NCBI RefSeq assembly: GCF_037482285.1
Contig: NZ_JBBEYB010000001.1
Coordinates: 456,289 to 520,288, forward strand
Origin: Aquabacterium sp029268225
GTDB lineage: Bacteria > Pseudomonadota > Gammaproteobacteria > Burkholderiales > Burkholderiaceae_C
Direction of reading: 5' to 3'
Length of the DNA stretch: 64,000 nt
Of this stretch, positions 9,483 through 17,723 are shown one piece after another (position 1 is the first letter of the stretch; every line of letters begins with the position of its first letter). Under the pieces are notes generated by a model. It did no database searches. It was not told the origin of the DNA and worked only from the letters and a program-made list of their open reading frames with translations. A program made the position numbers and the translations under genes.

Positions 9483-9776
9483 TGTGGGGTGCGCTGAGTC
9501 GGCCGTGTCGTCTCATGTGCGCCTGACGTTGCGACGTGCAGTCCACATGGAACGTGGTGCACGCATCTGTTTCAGGCAGGTGGCGTAAGCGGTCGCGCTT
9601 GCTCACCCGGGTTGTCGACCCTTCGGCAGCTGGGCAAGTGTCCCGGTGGTCGGCCGCGGTGTCATCAGGTGACCCAGGTCAGCCAAGCATCCAGGACTGC
9701 TGCATGGAAGCTCAAGCCATCACGCAAGATCCGCTCAACGCCAAAACGTCCACAGATCTTGCGCGAGAGGGCGTCA
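9483..9776. other. Intergenic stretch between two converging genes
   Basis: This 294-base stretch separates the helicase gene (plus) from the flavoprotein gene (minus). No clear terminator with a T-run is visible. On the minus strand a short open stretch running from inside the end of the flavoprotein gene to a stop at 9665-9667 would read about 43 residues with a protein-like composition (for example GRFGVERILRDG). It has no usable start codon and no recognised family, so it may be a gene remnant or chance. Confidence 0.4.
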
Positions 9777-11198
9777 TCAAGCGTAACTGTCGCTCATCAA
9801 GGTGTTGAACCAAGTGTTCATGTCCCTGAAGTTCTCTGTGTCAATGGCTCCGGCTTCTGTCGCCGTGGCGCCAGTGGTCACCCCGCCATTTGCCGCCAGT
9901 GCCATCTTCTTGTTGACGGCATCATATTGATAGACCGCTGTCAGCCAGGATGCCGTGGTCGCCGTGATCGGTGAGTAGCAAGCAGAATTGGCCACCGGCG
10001 CGCTGTCGGGCTGTTGCCCACCCAAGGTGCGAATGATGGCATCGGCGCAGATCTTGGCCTCTTGGTTCGCCACATGCCCCGCCTTGGGCAAACCGCAGCT
10101 GGCGGCATCCCCAATCACGTGCACGTCCTTCACGGCAGTGGATTCGTAGCTGAGCACGTCCACCACGCACCAGCGACCATCCGGAACGCCATTTGAAACA
10201 CTGTTGTTCAAGCCGGTCTGCGCCAGCCAGCCGCCATCGCTGCCAGCTGCCCGTTGCGGTGGAATCGGGTTGACCACGTTGGCAAGGATGGTGACAGGCA
10301 AACCCTGCGCGTCCTTGAAGCTGACAGCTTTCGTGTCAGGATCAATCTGGATGTTGGTGACACCTGGACGGTAGTCAATCACGCCGTTGTGGATGTGGGT
10401 GAAGGCCTCCGTGAAGCTGTGCACTTCAGCCTGGATCGAGGCGTTCTCATCCAGGACGACCACCTTGGACGCAGCCCCTTTATGGGTCTTCAGGAAATCA
10501 GCGACCAGGCACGCGCGCTCGTAGGGCCCAGGGGGGCATCGGTAGGGGGCCTTGGGAATCGTCATCACGAAGGTGCCGTCAAGCGGAATCGCTGCCAATT
10601 GCTGACGCAGCAACTCCGTTTGAGGGCCTGCCCGCCAAGCATGCGGCGTCTTCGATTCGTAGTCCGACTGGGTCAAGCCAAAGGCGTTCATGAACTCAAT
10701 GCCCGGTGCAACGATCAGTCGGTCGTAGGGCAAGGTGCTTCCGTTCGACAAGGTCACCGATTTGGCTGCGGTGTCAATGCTTTGAACCCAAGCCTGCTTG
10801 ACCACGACGCCATATTTGGCGGCGACACTGGTGTATCCGTAGGCCAGGCTGTTGATCGTGCGGCTGCCGTTGAGCACCAGATTGCTCATGATGTTGGACG
10901 TGTACATCGCACTGGGCTCGACCAAGGTCACGTTGATGTCCACGCCCCCCCACAGTCTCAGGTACTTGGCGGCGGTCACACCGGCCATGCCGCCGCCAAT
11001 CACGACGATGTTGGCCTTCAATCCAGTATTGGCGAGCGCCAACGTGGTGTTGTTGCTCGAAAGGTCATCGTCCCCGGTTTCGTAGTCATTATCTGAATCG
11101 TCGCTTGCCCGACCCATCATGGGGATGATGCCAACGGACAGGGCTGCGGCGGCAAGCTGCAACAGTTTGCGACGAGAGGGTGTGGCGTGCGTTTTCAT
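9777..11198 (-). CDS. Flavocytochrome c sulfide dehydrogenase-type flavoprotein (FccB-like), Tat-exported
   Basis: The 473-residue product opens with a twin-arginine signal (SRRKLLQLAAAALSVG). A Rossmann FAD-binding motif VVIGGGMAGVTAAKYL follows after about 40 acidic/Thr-rich residues. The family hallmark RCPPGPYERA, which carries a redox-active cysteine in FccB, is present, as is a second cysteine in IGDAASCGLPKAGHVAN near the C-terminal FAD-contact region. FccB proteins oxidise sulfide or polysulfide in the periplasm and pass electrons to a cytochrome c subunit. The start at 11198 has a good ribosome binding site (AGAGGAA) and places the Tat motif near the N-terminus. It lies 17 bases after the cytochrome gene. 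Some homologues are annotated only as FAD-dependent oxidoreductases, and sulfide as substrate is inferred. Confidence 0.8.
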   Translation of the reverse strand: MKTHATPSRRKLLQLAAAALSVGIIPMMGRASDDSDNDYETGDDDLSSNNTTLALANTGLKANIVVIGGGMAGVTAAKYLRLWGGVDINVTLVEPSAMYTSNIMSNLVLNGSRTINSLAYGYTSVAAKYGVVVKQAWVQSIDTAAKSVTLSNGSTLPYDRLIVAPGIEFMNAFGLTQSDYESKTPHAWRAGPQTELLRQQLAAIPLDGTFVMTIPKAPYRCPPGPYERACLVADFLKTHKGAASKVVVLDENASIQAEVHSFTEAFTHIHNGVIDYRPGVTNIQIDPDTKAVSFKDAQGLPVTILANVVNPIPPQRAAGSDGGWLAQTGLNNSVSNGVPDGRWCVVDVLSYESTAVKDVHVIGDAASCGLPKAGHVANQEAKICADAIIRTLGGQQPDSAPVANSACYSPITATTASWLTAVYQYDAVNKKMALAANGGVTTGATATEAGAIDTENFRDMNTWFNTLMSDSYA

Positions 11199-11215
11199 GG
11201 ACAGTTCCTCTGTGA

Positions 11216-12415
11216 TCACTGTTGCAGATAGGAAATGATGGCGTTGAGTTGGGCGTCGGTGTAGCCCTGCGCATGAGCAGCCATGATGGAACTGCTGGCG
11301 GTTTTCCTCAGATACTCTTTGATCTCGGCGGCCTCTTTGCCTCGGATCTTGTCAAAGCCTCCGACGCCACCTGTGCCATGACATTGAAAGCAGTTTGATG
11401 CCAGCAAGCGACCCGTGGTGTTGACGGGTTGCGTCAGGGTGGTGATCGTTCCGCCTGGAATACCCTGGATAGAACCATTCAGAACCAGGTAGTAATAAGG
11501 GCGAGTTTTGTTTTTCCCGCGCTCTTCGTCTATTTTGACGGCCGCATCTGTGAGGTTGAGTGTGTGGTCGGACTCCATGCGGGCGCGAATCTCGTCCATG
11601 GCTCGCAAAGCCGCTTTCGCACCGTCACGGTCCTTGGATTCAAGCCGGCCTCCGACCGAATTGGTGATCGCCAAAGCCAGTTTTTTGGCCTCTGCTGAAC
11701 TGCTCAGGGGCAAACTGGCCACCAGATCGCTCACGTTCACCGGACTGGATTGGGACTGGATGGCTGTTGCCAGCGCCTTGATCACCCGCTCCTGCGACGC
11801 ATGCGATGTCTCACCCGAGGCGGCATTCGCACTGGCCAGCAGTTGAATGGACCGCTGCAGGGCCACCGTCGTCGTATAGATACCCGGATTGTTGGCAATC
11901 TGCGCCACAGGGTCCGTGGAAAGCTGTTCAACGGTCAGGCCCAACGCTGTGGCCACCTTCTGCTTGGCTGAGGCGACATCAGGTGCCAATCCTTGGGCCA
12001 CCATGGCATCGACCAGCGTGGTCAGCGGTGTCACCACCTGAGCTTGGCGCGCGGCCTCGACCGGCGCTGACAATTGGCCCACAAAGGCGAAGCCCGTGTC
12101 TGAATCCACTCCGCCTGTTACCACCACAGGCAGGCCAGTGATGGGCGTGGTGATGCCGCTGTCATCCAGCACGTAGCGACCATTGAGGTCGGTGGTGGTG
12201 ACCGGTTCGCTGGCATCCTGAGTGCCGTTTCGGTTCACATCCAGAAAGACGGTCGCACCCTGGAGATAGCCGTCCACAGCAACACCGGTCAGGGCATTGG
12301 CGGGAGCTTGTGTTCCGCTCGTTCCTCCGCCTCCTCCCCCACAAGCCGATAAAAGCGTCGCAATGGATAGGGCGGCGAGCATGGCGGTCTTTTGATTGCG
12401 ATGGATGCGTGACAT
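11216..12415 (-). CDS. Lipoprotein with C-terminal monoheme cytochrome c domain
   Basis: The 399-residue product has a lipobox LLSAC (C25), then six glycines. Next comes a segment resembling SdrD/carboxypeptidase-regulatory-like beta folds (FLDVNRNGTQDASEP, DLNGRYVL) and an Ala-rich, probably helical part at about 110-290. It ends with a cytochrome c domain: heme motif CFQCH at 342-346 and a likely axial Met378 in IMAAHAQGYTDAQ. The cytochrome part resembles FccA/cytochrome c553-type electron acceptors. The gene precedes the FccB-like gene by 17 bases, so the two products probably form one membrane-anchored flavocytochrome. ATG at 12415 has a strong AAGGAA site six bases upstream. The large N-terminal extension is unusual for FccA. 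Its role, perhaps as spacer or docking domain, is unknown. Confidence 0.8.
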   Translation of the reverse strand: MSRIHRNQKTAMLAALSIATLLSACGGGGGGTSGTQAPANALTGVAVDGYLQGATVFLDVNRNGTQDASEPVTTTDLNGRYVLDDSGITTPITGLPVVVTGGVDSDTGFAFVGQLSAPVEAARQAQVVTPLTTLVDAMVAQGLAPDVASAKQKVATALGLTVEQLSTDPVAQIANNPGIYTTTVALQRSIQLLASANAASGETSHASQERVIKALATAIQSQSSPVNVSDLVASLPLSSSAEAKKLALAITNSVGGRLESKDRDGAKAALRAMDEIRARMESDHTLNLTDAAVKIDEERGKNKTRPYYYLVLNGSIQGIPGGTITTLTQPVNTTGRLLASNCFQCHGTGGVGGFDKIRGKEAAEIKEYLRKTASSSIMAAHAQGYTDAQLNAIISYLQQ

Positions 12416-12719
12416 ACGTTTCCTTGAGTGGCATTTCGCCTTCGGTGCCAATTTCCTGGGTGCGTCAGTGCACATTTGTCATGGCTGATTGGGTTTGTCA
12501 CCAACTGATCGCTGCCTCAGATACTGAGGAGATCATTCGCCCACGTGAAGGTTTTCCATGTCGTCACGATGGCGGTCGAATGGCGTGCCATGCCACACAC
12601 GCAATCGTGATTTCATGACGGCACTTGATGGCAGCAAATCGGTTTGACTGGCGGTCAGTCTAGAAACCGAACCTGAGGCGAAGCTGAGGACCAGGAAAAT
12701 CGGTCAAGACGTGAGCAAC
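12416..12719. other. Intergenic region upstream of the flavocytochrome genes
   Basis: About 300 bases lie between the cytochrome gene start and the end of the AraC-type gene, both on the minus strand. The promoter of the flavocytochrome pair must lie here but no convincing -35/-10 pair stands out. A small perfect palindrome with CTCAG arms and a three-base centre is at 12516-12528 and could be an operator or part of a hairpin. No further gene is seen. Confidence 0.4.
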
Positions 12720-13652
12720 TTACGCGTCGCTCGCTCCTGTCTGCTGCCGCCACCCCGACGGCGACACCCCATGTGCCCGCTTGAACGCCTGGCTGAACGC
12801 CGCCTCGGAAGCGTAGCCCACCAGTTCCGCCACCTTGCCCACGGTCAGGGCGGTGCTGCCCAGGTGGCGCGCGGCCAGGCGCATCCGGTGACGTGTCAGG
12901 TAGGTCAGCGGCGGCTCGCCCACTACCTGGCTGAAGCGCTCGGCAAAGGCCGAGCGTGACAGGCAGGCATGTGCGGCCAACTCCGGCACGGTCCACGCGC
13001 GGCGTGGGTCGCGGTGGATCTGGGCCAGGGCGCTGGACAGGGCGCGGTCTTTGAGTGCCGCCAGCCAGTTGCCAGACCCCTCGGGCACGGATTCCACGTG
13101 GTCGCGGATGCATTCCATGAACAGGATGTCGCCCAGGCGGTTGATGATGGCCTGCTGTGCGGGGCGGGGGGTTGCCACCTCTTGCGCCAGAAATTGCAGA
13201 CCGATCGCCAGCCACAGCGGGGGCGCCTCGCCCAGTCCACGCACATGCATCTCTGCGGGCAGGGCGGCGATCAAGGGTGCGGCCATGCCCACGTCAAAGC
13301 GCGCGTGACCGCTGATGAGGGTGCAGGCCACACCGCCGCCGCCATGCAACCGAGGCGTGTCATGTGCGCCTTGCGCCATGATGGGCAGCAGGTCGGCGGG
13401 CACGGCCAGGGTCTGTGGCTTGTCCTGGATACGGTGGGCGCAGCCGGCCGGCAGCACGAACAGGTCGCCGGTCTGGATCAAGGTAGGGGGCAGACCCTCG
13501 CGCATCAACCAGGCTTGCCCGCTGGTGACGATGTGAAAACTCGCCAGCCCCGGCGTGGCCAGGGACCAAGCCCAAGGCGCGGTGTTGTGAGTGGAGGCGA
13601 AGACGACGCCCTCGAAGTGCATGTCGTCCAGAATCAGGCTGAGCGTGTCCAT
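12720..13652 (-). CDS. AraC-family transcriptional regulator, probable alkB activator
   Basis: The 310-residue product has an N-terminal cupin-type sensor domain (LFVLPAGCAHRI near 83-94) and a C-terminal double helix-turn-helix of AraC/XylS type (about 205-300), with WTVPELAAHACLSRSAF in the first HTH and VGKVAELVGYASEAAFSQ in the second, followed by FKRAHGVSPSGWR. The start at 13652 begins the cupin domain directly; upstream codons in the same frame read as unrelated sequence. The gene is divergent from alkB with 218 bases between, the arrangement of known AraC-type activators of alkane hydroxylases. Activation by alkanes or their oxidation products is an inference. Cupin_6-type AraC regulators also control other oxidoreductases. 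Confidence 0.85.
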   Translation of the reverse strand: MDTLSLILDDMHFEGVVFASTHNTAPWAWSLATPGLASFHIVTSGQAWLMREGLPPTLIQTGDLFVLPAGCAHRIQDKPQTLAVPADLLPIMAQGAHDTPRLHGGGGVACTLISGHARFDVGMAAPLIAALPAEMHVRGLGEAPPLWLAIGLQFLAQEVATPRPAQQAIINRLGDILFMECIRDHVESVPEGSGNWLAALKDRALSSALAQIHRDPRRAWTVPELAAHACLSRSAFAERFSQVVGEPPLTYLTRHRMRLAARHLGSTALTVGKVAELVGYASEAAFSQAFKRAHGVSPSGWRQQTGASDA

Positions 13653-13870
13653 TGTCCCGCAGCATGCCACGGCACGCGGCGCGAGCGTCTTGGCGAAAAC
13701 GCCGCATGGCGGATGCCACATACCGCTGATGCAGCGGCCATACGGGCTGCTGACGCAGGATCGGGTTTGCCCCGAGGCGCAGCCGGCGTCTGACAATGGT
13801 CGGGCGGAGGCGTGCGGATTCCTGCGGCAGATCAATTTTCAGACACTGAAGCCATTCCAAGGAGTGCCTC

Positions 13871-15082
13871 ATGTCTCATGTTTCCTCTGCCCCCACCCCG
13901 GCGCCCGGTGCCGCCTGGTCGGACCCCAAACGTTACCTCTGGCTGCTCGGCCCGGCGGTGCCGCTGATCGGTCTGGCCATGCTGGCCACCTATGCCCAGA
14001 CCCGCTCTGTGTGGGCCTTGTGGTTCGTCGTGATCCTGGTCCACGCCATCATCCCGGCGCTGGACTGGTTGTTTGGCGAAGACGCCGCCAACCCGCCGGA
14101 GGCCGCGCTGGCCGGGCTGGTGCAAGACCGCTATTACAGCTGGGTGCTGTATGCCTTCGTGCCGCTGCAACTGGCGGCCACCGTGGGCGGTGCCTGGCTG
14201 GCGGCCACGGGTGATCTGCCCTGGCATCACCTGCTGGGTCTGGCCATCAGCGTGGGCATGGTCAATGGCGTGGCCATCAACACGGCGCACGAACTCGGTC
14301 ACAAGAAAGGCAAGCTCGACCGCTGGCTGGCGCGCATCTCGCTGGCGCCCACCTTCTACGGGCACTTCTACGTTGAGCACAACCGTGGGCACCACAAGAA
14401 CGTGTCCACTCCGGTTGACCCGGCCAGCTCGCGCATGGGCGAAACCTTCTGGGCTTTTTGGCCGCGCACCGTGGTCGGCAGCCTGCGCTCAGCCTGGCAC
14501 CTGGAAGCCGAGCGCCTGGCCCGCTCTGGCAAGGGCGTGTGGAGCCTGTCCAACGAGAACCTGCAGTCCTGGTCCATGTCGGTGGTCTTGTGGGGCGCGG
14601 TGCTGGCCGTGTTCGGCTGGGTGGCCTTGCCCTTCCTGCTGATCCAGGCGGTGTACGGCTTCTCGCTGCTGGAGGTGGTGAACTACCTGGAGCACTACGG
14701 CCTGCTGCGCCGCACCCTGCCCGATGGCCGCGTGGAGCGCTGCATGCCCGAGCACTCGTGGAACAGCAACCACATGGTGACCAATCTGTTCCTGTACCAC
14801 CTGCAGCGCCACAGCGACCACCACGCCAACCCGACGCGCCATTACCAGGCTCTGCGCCATTTCGAAGAGAGCCCGCAGTTGCCCGCCGGTTATGCCGCGA
14901 TGATCCTGCTGGCCTACATCCCGCCGCTGTGGTTTGCCGTGATGGACAAGCGCGTGATCCGCCACTACCAGGGTGACCTGAGCCGCATCAACTGGTACGG
15001 CCCGCGCCGCGAGGCCCTGATGGCCAAGTATGCCGACGAGGCGGCTGCGCAGGCGAAGCGCACGTCCACCCAGGGTGCTTGA
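13871..15082 (+). CDS. alkB: Alkane 1-monooxygenase (AlkB)
   Basis: AlkB is an inner-membrane non-heme diiron enzyme that hydroxylates the terminal carbon of n-alkanes using rubredoxin-delivered electrons. The 403-residue product has the histidine boxes HELGHKK (140-146), EHNRGHHKN (169-177) and LQRHSDHH (311-318), plus the alkane-hydroxylase signature NYLEHYG (271-277). Four or more hydrophobic segments precede and separate them (about 24-40, 49-67, 92-112, 233-265). No rubredoxin domain is fused at the C-terminus and no rubredoxin gene is adjacent, so the electron donor must be encoded elsewhere. AAGGAGTGCC provides a good ribosome binding site. The stop abuts the convergent mtgA stop without a single spacer base. 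Confidence 0.95.
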   Translation: MSHVSSAPTPAPGAAWSDPKRYLWLLGPAVPLIGLAMLATYAQTRSVWALWFVVILVHAIIPALDWLFGEDAANPPEAALAGLVQDRYYSWVLYAFVPLQLAATVGGAWLAATGDLPWHHLLGLAISVGMVNGVAINTAHELGHKKGKLDRWLARISLAPTFYGHFYVEHNRGHHKNVSTPVDPASSRMGETFWAFWPRTVVGSLRSAWHLEAERLARSGKGVWSLSNENLQSWSMSVVLWGAVLAVFGWVALPFLLIQAVYGFSLLEVVNYLEHYGLLRRTLPDGRVERCMPEHSWNSNHMVTNLFLYHLQRHSDHHANPTRHYQALRHFEESPQLPAGYAAMILLAYIPPLWFAVMDKRVIRHYQGDLSRINWYGPRREALMAKYADEAAAQAKRTSTQGA

Positions 15083-15892
15083 TCAGGGCAGTTCGGCGTC
15101 GCGCATGCGGGCGGCAATGGTGCCTGCGCGGCCCATGACATAGCCCGAACGCGGCTGCTTCTCAAAGCGCTTGGGGGCGGGCAGCATCACCGCCAGACGG
15201 GCGGCCTGGATGGGGGCCAGTTGGTCGGCATCGACCCGGAAGTAGTGGTGGGCAGCGGCCTCGGCGCCGAACACGCCTTCCCCCCATTCCACGTTGTTGA
15301 GGTAGAGCGTGAGGATGCGCTCCTTGCTGAGCAGGCCTTCGAGCATGAAGGTGATCAGCACCTCCTGGCCTTTGCGCAGGAAGTTGCGCTCCTTGCTCAG
15401 GAAGAGGTTCTTGGCCAGTTGCTGGGTGATGGTGGAGCCGCCGATCACCTTGGGCACCGCTTGTGCCGCAGCCGGCGGCGGTGGCGGGGTGCGGCCGCGC
15501 TTCAAGGCGCGCTGCACTGCCCGCTCATGGCGTGCCAGCGCGGCCTGACGCGCCCGCTCGGCCCGCTCTTCGGCACGGCTGTTCTTCTTCCAGGCGTTTT
15601 GCAGCGCCTCGAATTCGATGCCGGCGTGGTCCACGAAGTTGGCATCCTCCGAGGCGATCACGGCCCGCTTGAGGTGGTCCGAAATCTGGTCGGCGTCACG
15701 CCAACTCTGGCTCCATAGCAGCGTGCCGGTGTCGGCCACGATGCGGCGCATCTCGCTGCGCTGGAAGGTGGTGGACTCGGGGTTGAGCACGGCCATCAGC
15801 GCCACGCGGCCCAGAAAGTAGAGCTGCAGGCTCAGGCCGGCCAGCACGATGAGGGCAGAGATGCGCCAGACGGCGCGCATCGGGGTGCGCAT
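15083..15892 (-). CDS. mtgA: Monofunctional biosynthetic peptidoglycan transglycosylase
   Basis: MtgA polymerises glycan strands from lipid II at the periplasmic face of the inner membrane. The 269-residue product has one N-terminal membrane segment (about 10-28), catalytic Glu82 in ASEDANFVDHAG, GGSTITQQ (about 151-158) and KNLFLSKERNFLRKGQE, all GT51 motifs. Between the first and second motif lies an extra charged, Ala/Arg-rich stretch and a five-proline run (about 104-146), making this loop roughly 40 residues longer than in E. coli MtgA. The ATG at 15892 is preferred; a TTG at 15901 would add three residues. It is the last gene of the yqiA-rnb-tonB-like-aroE-mtgA series, six to thirty bases between most members. 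Confidence 0.93.
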   Translation of the reverse strand: MRTPMRAVWRISALIVLAGLSLQLYFLGRVALMAVLNPESTTFQRSEMRRIVADTGTLLWSQSWRDADQISDHLKRAVIASEDANFVDHAGIEFEALQNAWKKNSRAEERAERARQAALARHERAVQRALKRGRTPPPPPAAAQAVPKVIGGSTITQQLAKNLFLSKERNFLRKGQEVLITFMLEGLLSKERILTLYLNNVEWGEGVFGAEAAAHHYFRVDADQLAPIQAARLAVMLPAPKRFEKQPRSGYVMGRAGTIAARMRDAELP

Positions 15893-15907
15893 GTCGTTCA
15901 AACGCTT

Positions 15908-16774
15908 TCAGTGTGCAGCGGTGCCATCGACCAACGCGCGCATGGCCGCCAGCACGGGGGCGGTGTCCGGGCGCACGCCGCGCCACAGGGCAAACGATTC
16001 GGCCGCTTGTTCCACCAGCATACCCAGACCATCGCGGGCCACGGCACCGTGGGCGCGGGCCCAGTCCAGGAAGGCTTGGGCGGCGGGGCCGTACATCATG
16101 TCCAGCGCCAGGCCGCCCGGCTTGAGCACCTCGGGGCCGACCGGGATGCCCCCTCCTGACAAGCTGGCAGCCGTGCCATTGATGAACACGTCGTAGGCTT
16201 GACCGGGCTCCTGCAATGAGCGTGCGCTCAGGTGCACGCCATGTTCGCGCGCCCAGTCGGCATGGCGATCGACCAGCGTCTGGGCCTTGTCGGCGGTGCG
16301 GTTGGCCACCACAATTTCGGCGGGGCGGGCTTCGATCAGCGGGCCCAGCACGCCAGCACTGGCGCCGCCAGCGCCCAGCAGCAGCACGCGCGCACCGGCC
16401 AGCGTCATCCCGGCGTTCACCGTGATGTCGCGGACCAGGCCCACGCCATCGGTGTTGTCGGCCAGCCAGCCGCCGTCGGCCGCGGCATCAAAGCGCAGGG
16501 TGTTGGCCGCCTGAGCCAGCTCGGCGCGCGGGGTGCGGCGCGCGGCCATCTCGAAGGCCTCGAACTTGAAGGGCACGGTCACGTTGCAGCCCTTGGCGCC
16601 TGCTTGCGCGAAGCGGGTCAGCGTGGCGGAGAAGTCGTCCAGCGGGCACAGCAGGCGCTCGTACACCATGGCCTGGCCGGTCTGCTGAGCAAACTGCGTG
16701 TGGATCAGCGGGGAGCGGCTGTGGGCGATCGGGTTGCCCGCGACGGCGTAGCGGTCAGGGTCGGTGGCGGTCAT
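15908..16774 (-). CDS. aroE: Shikimate dehydrogenase (NADP+)
   Basis: AroE reduces 3-dehydroshikimate to shikimate in aromatic amino-acid synthesis. The 288-residue protein has the substrate-binding SRSPLIH near 19-25, catalytic Lys70 in NVTVPFK and Asp109 in DNTDG. The nucleotide-binding GAGGAS is at about 132-137 and NRTADKA at about 156-162; the basic Arg of NRT suits NADP+. Length and motif order match standard AroE rather than the YdiB or shikimate/quinate dehydrogenase-like groups. It starts 18 bases after the TonB-like gene ends and ends 15 bases before the mtgA start, so co-translation in one operon is likely. Confidence 0.95.
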   Translation of the reverse strand: MTATDPDRYAVAGNPIAHSRSPLIHTQFAQQTGQAMVYERLLCPLDDFSATLTRFAQAGAKGCNVTVPFKFEAFEMAARRTPRAELAQAANTLRFDAAADGGWLADNTDGVGLVRDITVNAGMTLAGARVLLLGAGGASAGVLGPLIEARPAEIVVANRTADKAQTLVDRHADWAREHGVHLSARSLQEPGQAYDVFINGTAASLSGGGIPVGPEVLKPGGLALDMMYGPAAQAFLDWARAHGAVARDGLGMLVEQAAESFALWRGVRPDTAPVLAAMRALVDGTAAH

Positions 16775-16792
16775 CTTGACAAGAACAGGACA

Positions 16793-17683
16793 TCAGGGCG
16801 CCTCGTTCGAGGCGGCTTTGGTGGTGGTCGCTTCCATGCCGGCATCGCGGGTGAAGCGGAAGCGCGAGGAGATCAGCAGCAGGTCGTTGCCCGCGCTGAC
16901 TTCGGCCGGGACCGCGCCGAAGGGGCCGGCCTGCATGACGATGGCGCGGGCCCGCTTGTCGAGCACCGCATTGCCCGAGCTTTGCAGCACGATGGCGTCC
17001 ACGACCTTGCCCTGCCGGTTGAGCCACACCTCCATCACCAGCTCGCCGTAGAGCTTTTGCCCCTTTTCCATGGGGAAGTAGGTGGTGCCGGCGCGTTCCA
17101 CCTGCGTGCGGAAGGCGCTGTAGTACAGGGCATCGACCGAGCGCAGGGTGGCTGGGCTGAGGTAGCGCTTTTTAGGGCGAGCGTTTTCGTCGTGGATGCG
17201 CTTTTCGATCTCGGCCAGCAGCTTGGTCAGTTGGCGGCGGCGCTCTTCCTCGGCGCGGCTCTGGTTGGTTTCGGCACGGTCGCGAGGCTGGGGGGGGGGC
17301 AGGGCCGCCAACTCCTGGCGGACCTGGGTGAGCAGGTTTTGCTGCTCGCGCTGCATCTGCTGGATCATGCGCGTGCTGTCTTCCATCGCATCGCCCAGGG
17401 TGGCGTCTTGCGAGGGGGGCAGGGGCGAGGTGGCGCGTCCCTTGTCGGCTTCGCCGCCGCCCGCCAGGTTCTGCTGGGCCAGTGCCTGGGCCTTCTCCGG
17501 GGCTTCGTCGCTGGCCGCGTTCACGAGGATCACCTCCAGCGGCGTGTCCTTGAAGGTGCGGTTGAAGCCTTCCGGATCGACAAAGCGAAAACCCAGCAGG
17601 GCCACGTGCACTGCCACCGAGATCCCCAGGCAGATTTGCAGCAGGGTCAGGCGGCTCCACAGAGATCGAAGGCGGTCCAGCAT
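16793..17683 (-). CDS. TonB-family energy-transducer-like protein
   Basis: The 296-residue product has one N-terminal membrane segment (about 13-31), a long periplasmic region rich in Ala, Glu, Gln and Pro with predicted coiled coil (MIQQMQREQQNLL onwards), and a C-terminal TonB-like domain (about 195-280: LYGELVMEVWLNRQGKVVDA, then DKRARAIVMQAGPFG). TonB proteins transmit proton-motive energy to outer-membrane receptors. No exbB/exbD is adjacent, and the operon is housekeeping, so this paralogue may have a structural or cell-envelope role rather than siderophore uptake. The ATG at 17683 was preferred to GTG at 17692. Confidence 0.8.
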   Translation of the reverse strand: MLDRLRSLWSRLTLLQICLGISVAVHVALLGFRFVDPEGFNRTFKDTPLEVILVNAASDEAPEKAQALAQQNLAGGGEADKGRATSPLPPSQDATLGDAMEDSTRMIQQMQREQQNLLTQVRQELAALPPPQPRDRAETNQSRAEEERRRQLTKLLAEIEKRIHDENARPKKRYLSPATLRSVDALYYSAFRTQVERAGTTYFPMEKGQKLYGELVMEVWLNRQGKVVDAIVLQSSGNAVLDKRARAIVMQAGPFGAVPAEVSAGNDLLLISSRFRFTRDAGMEATTTKAASNEAP

Positions 17684-17723
17684 CCGGTGCACGTCCAGTC
17701 GTCAGCGTTCAGTTCAAGAGACC

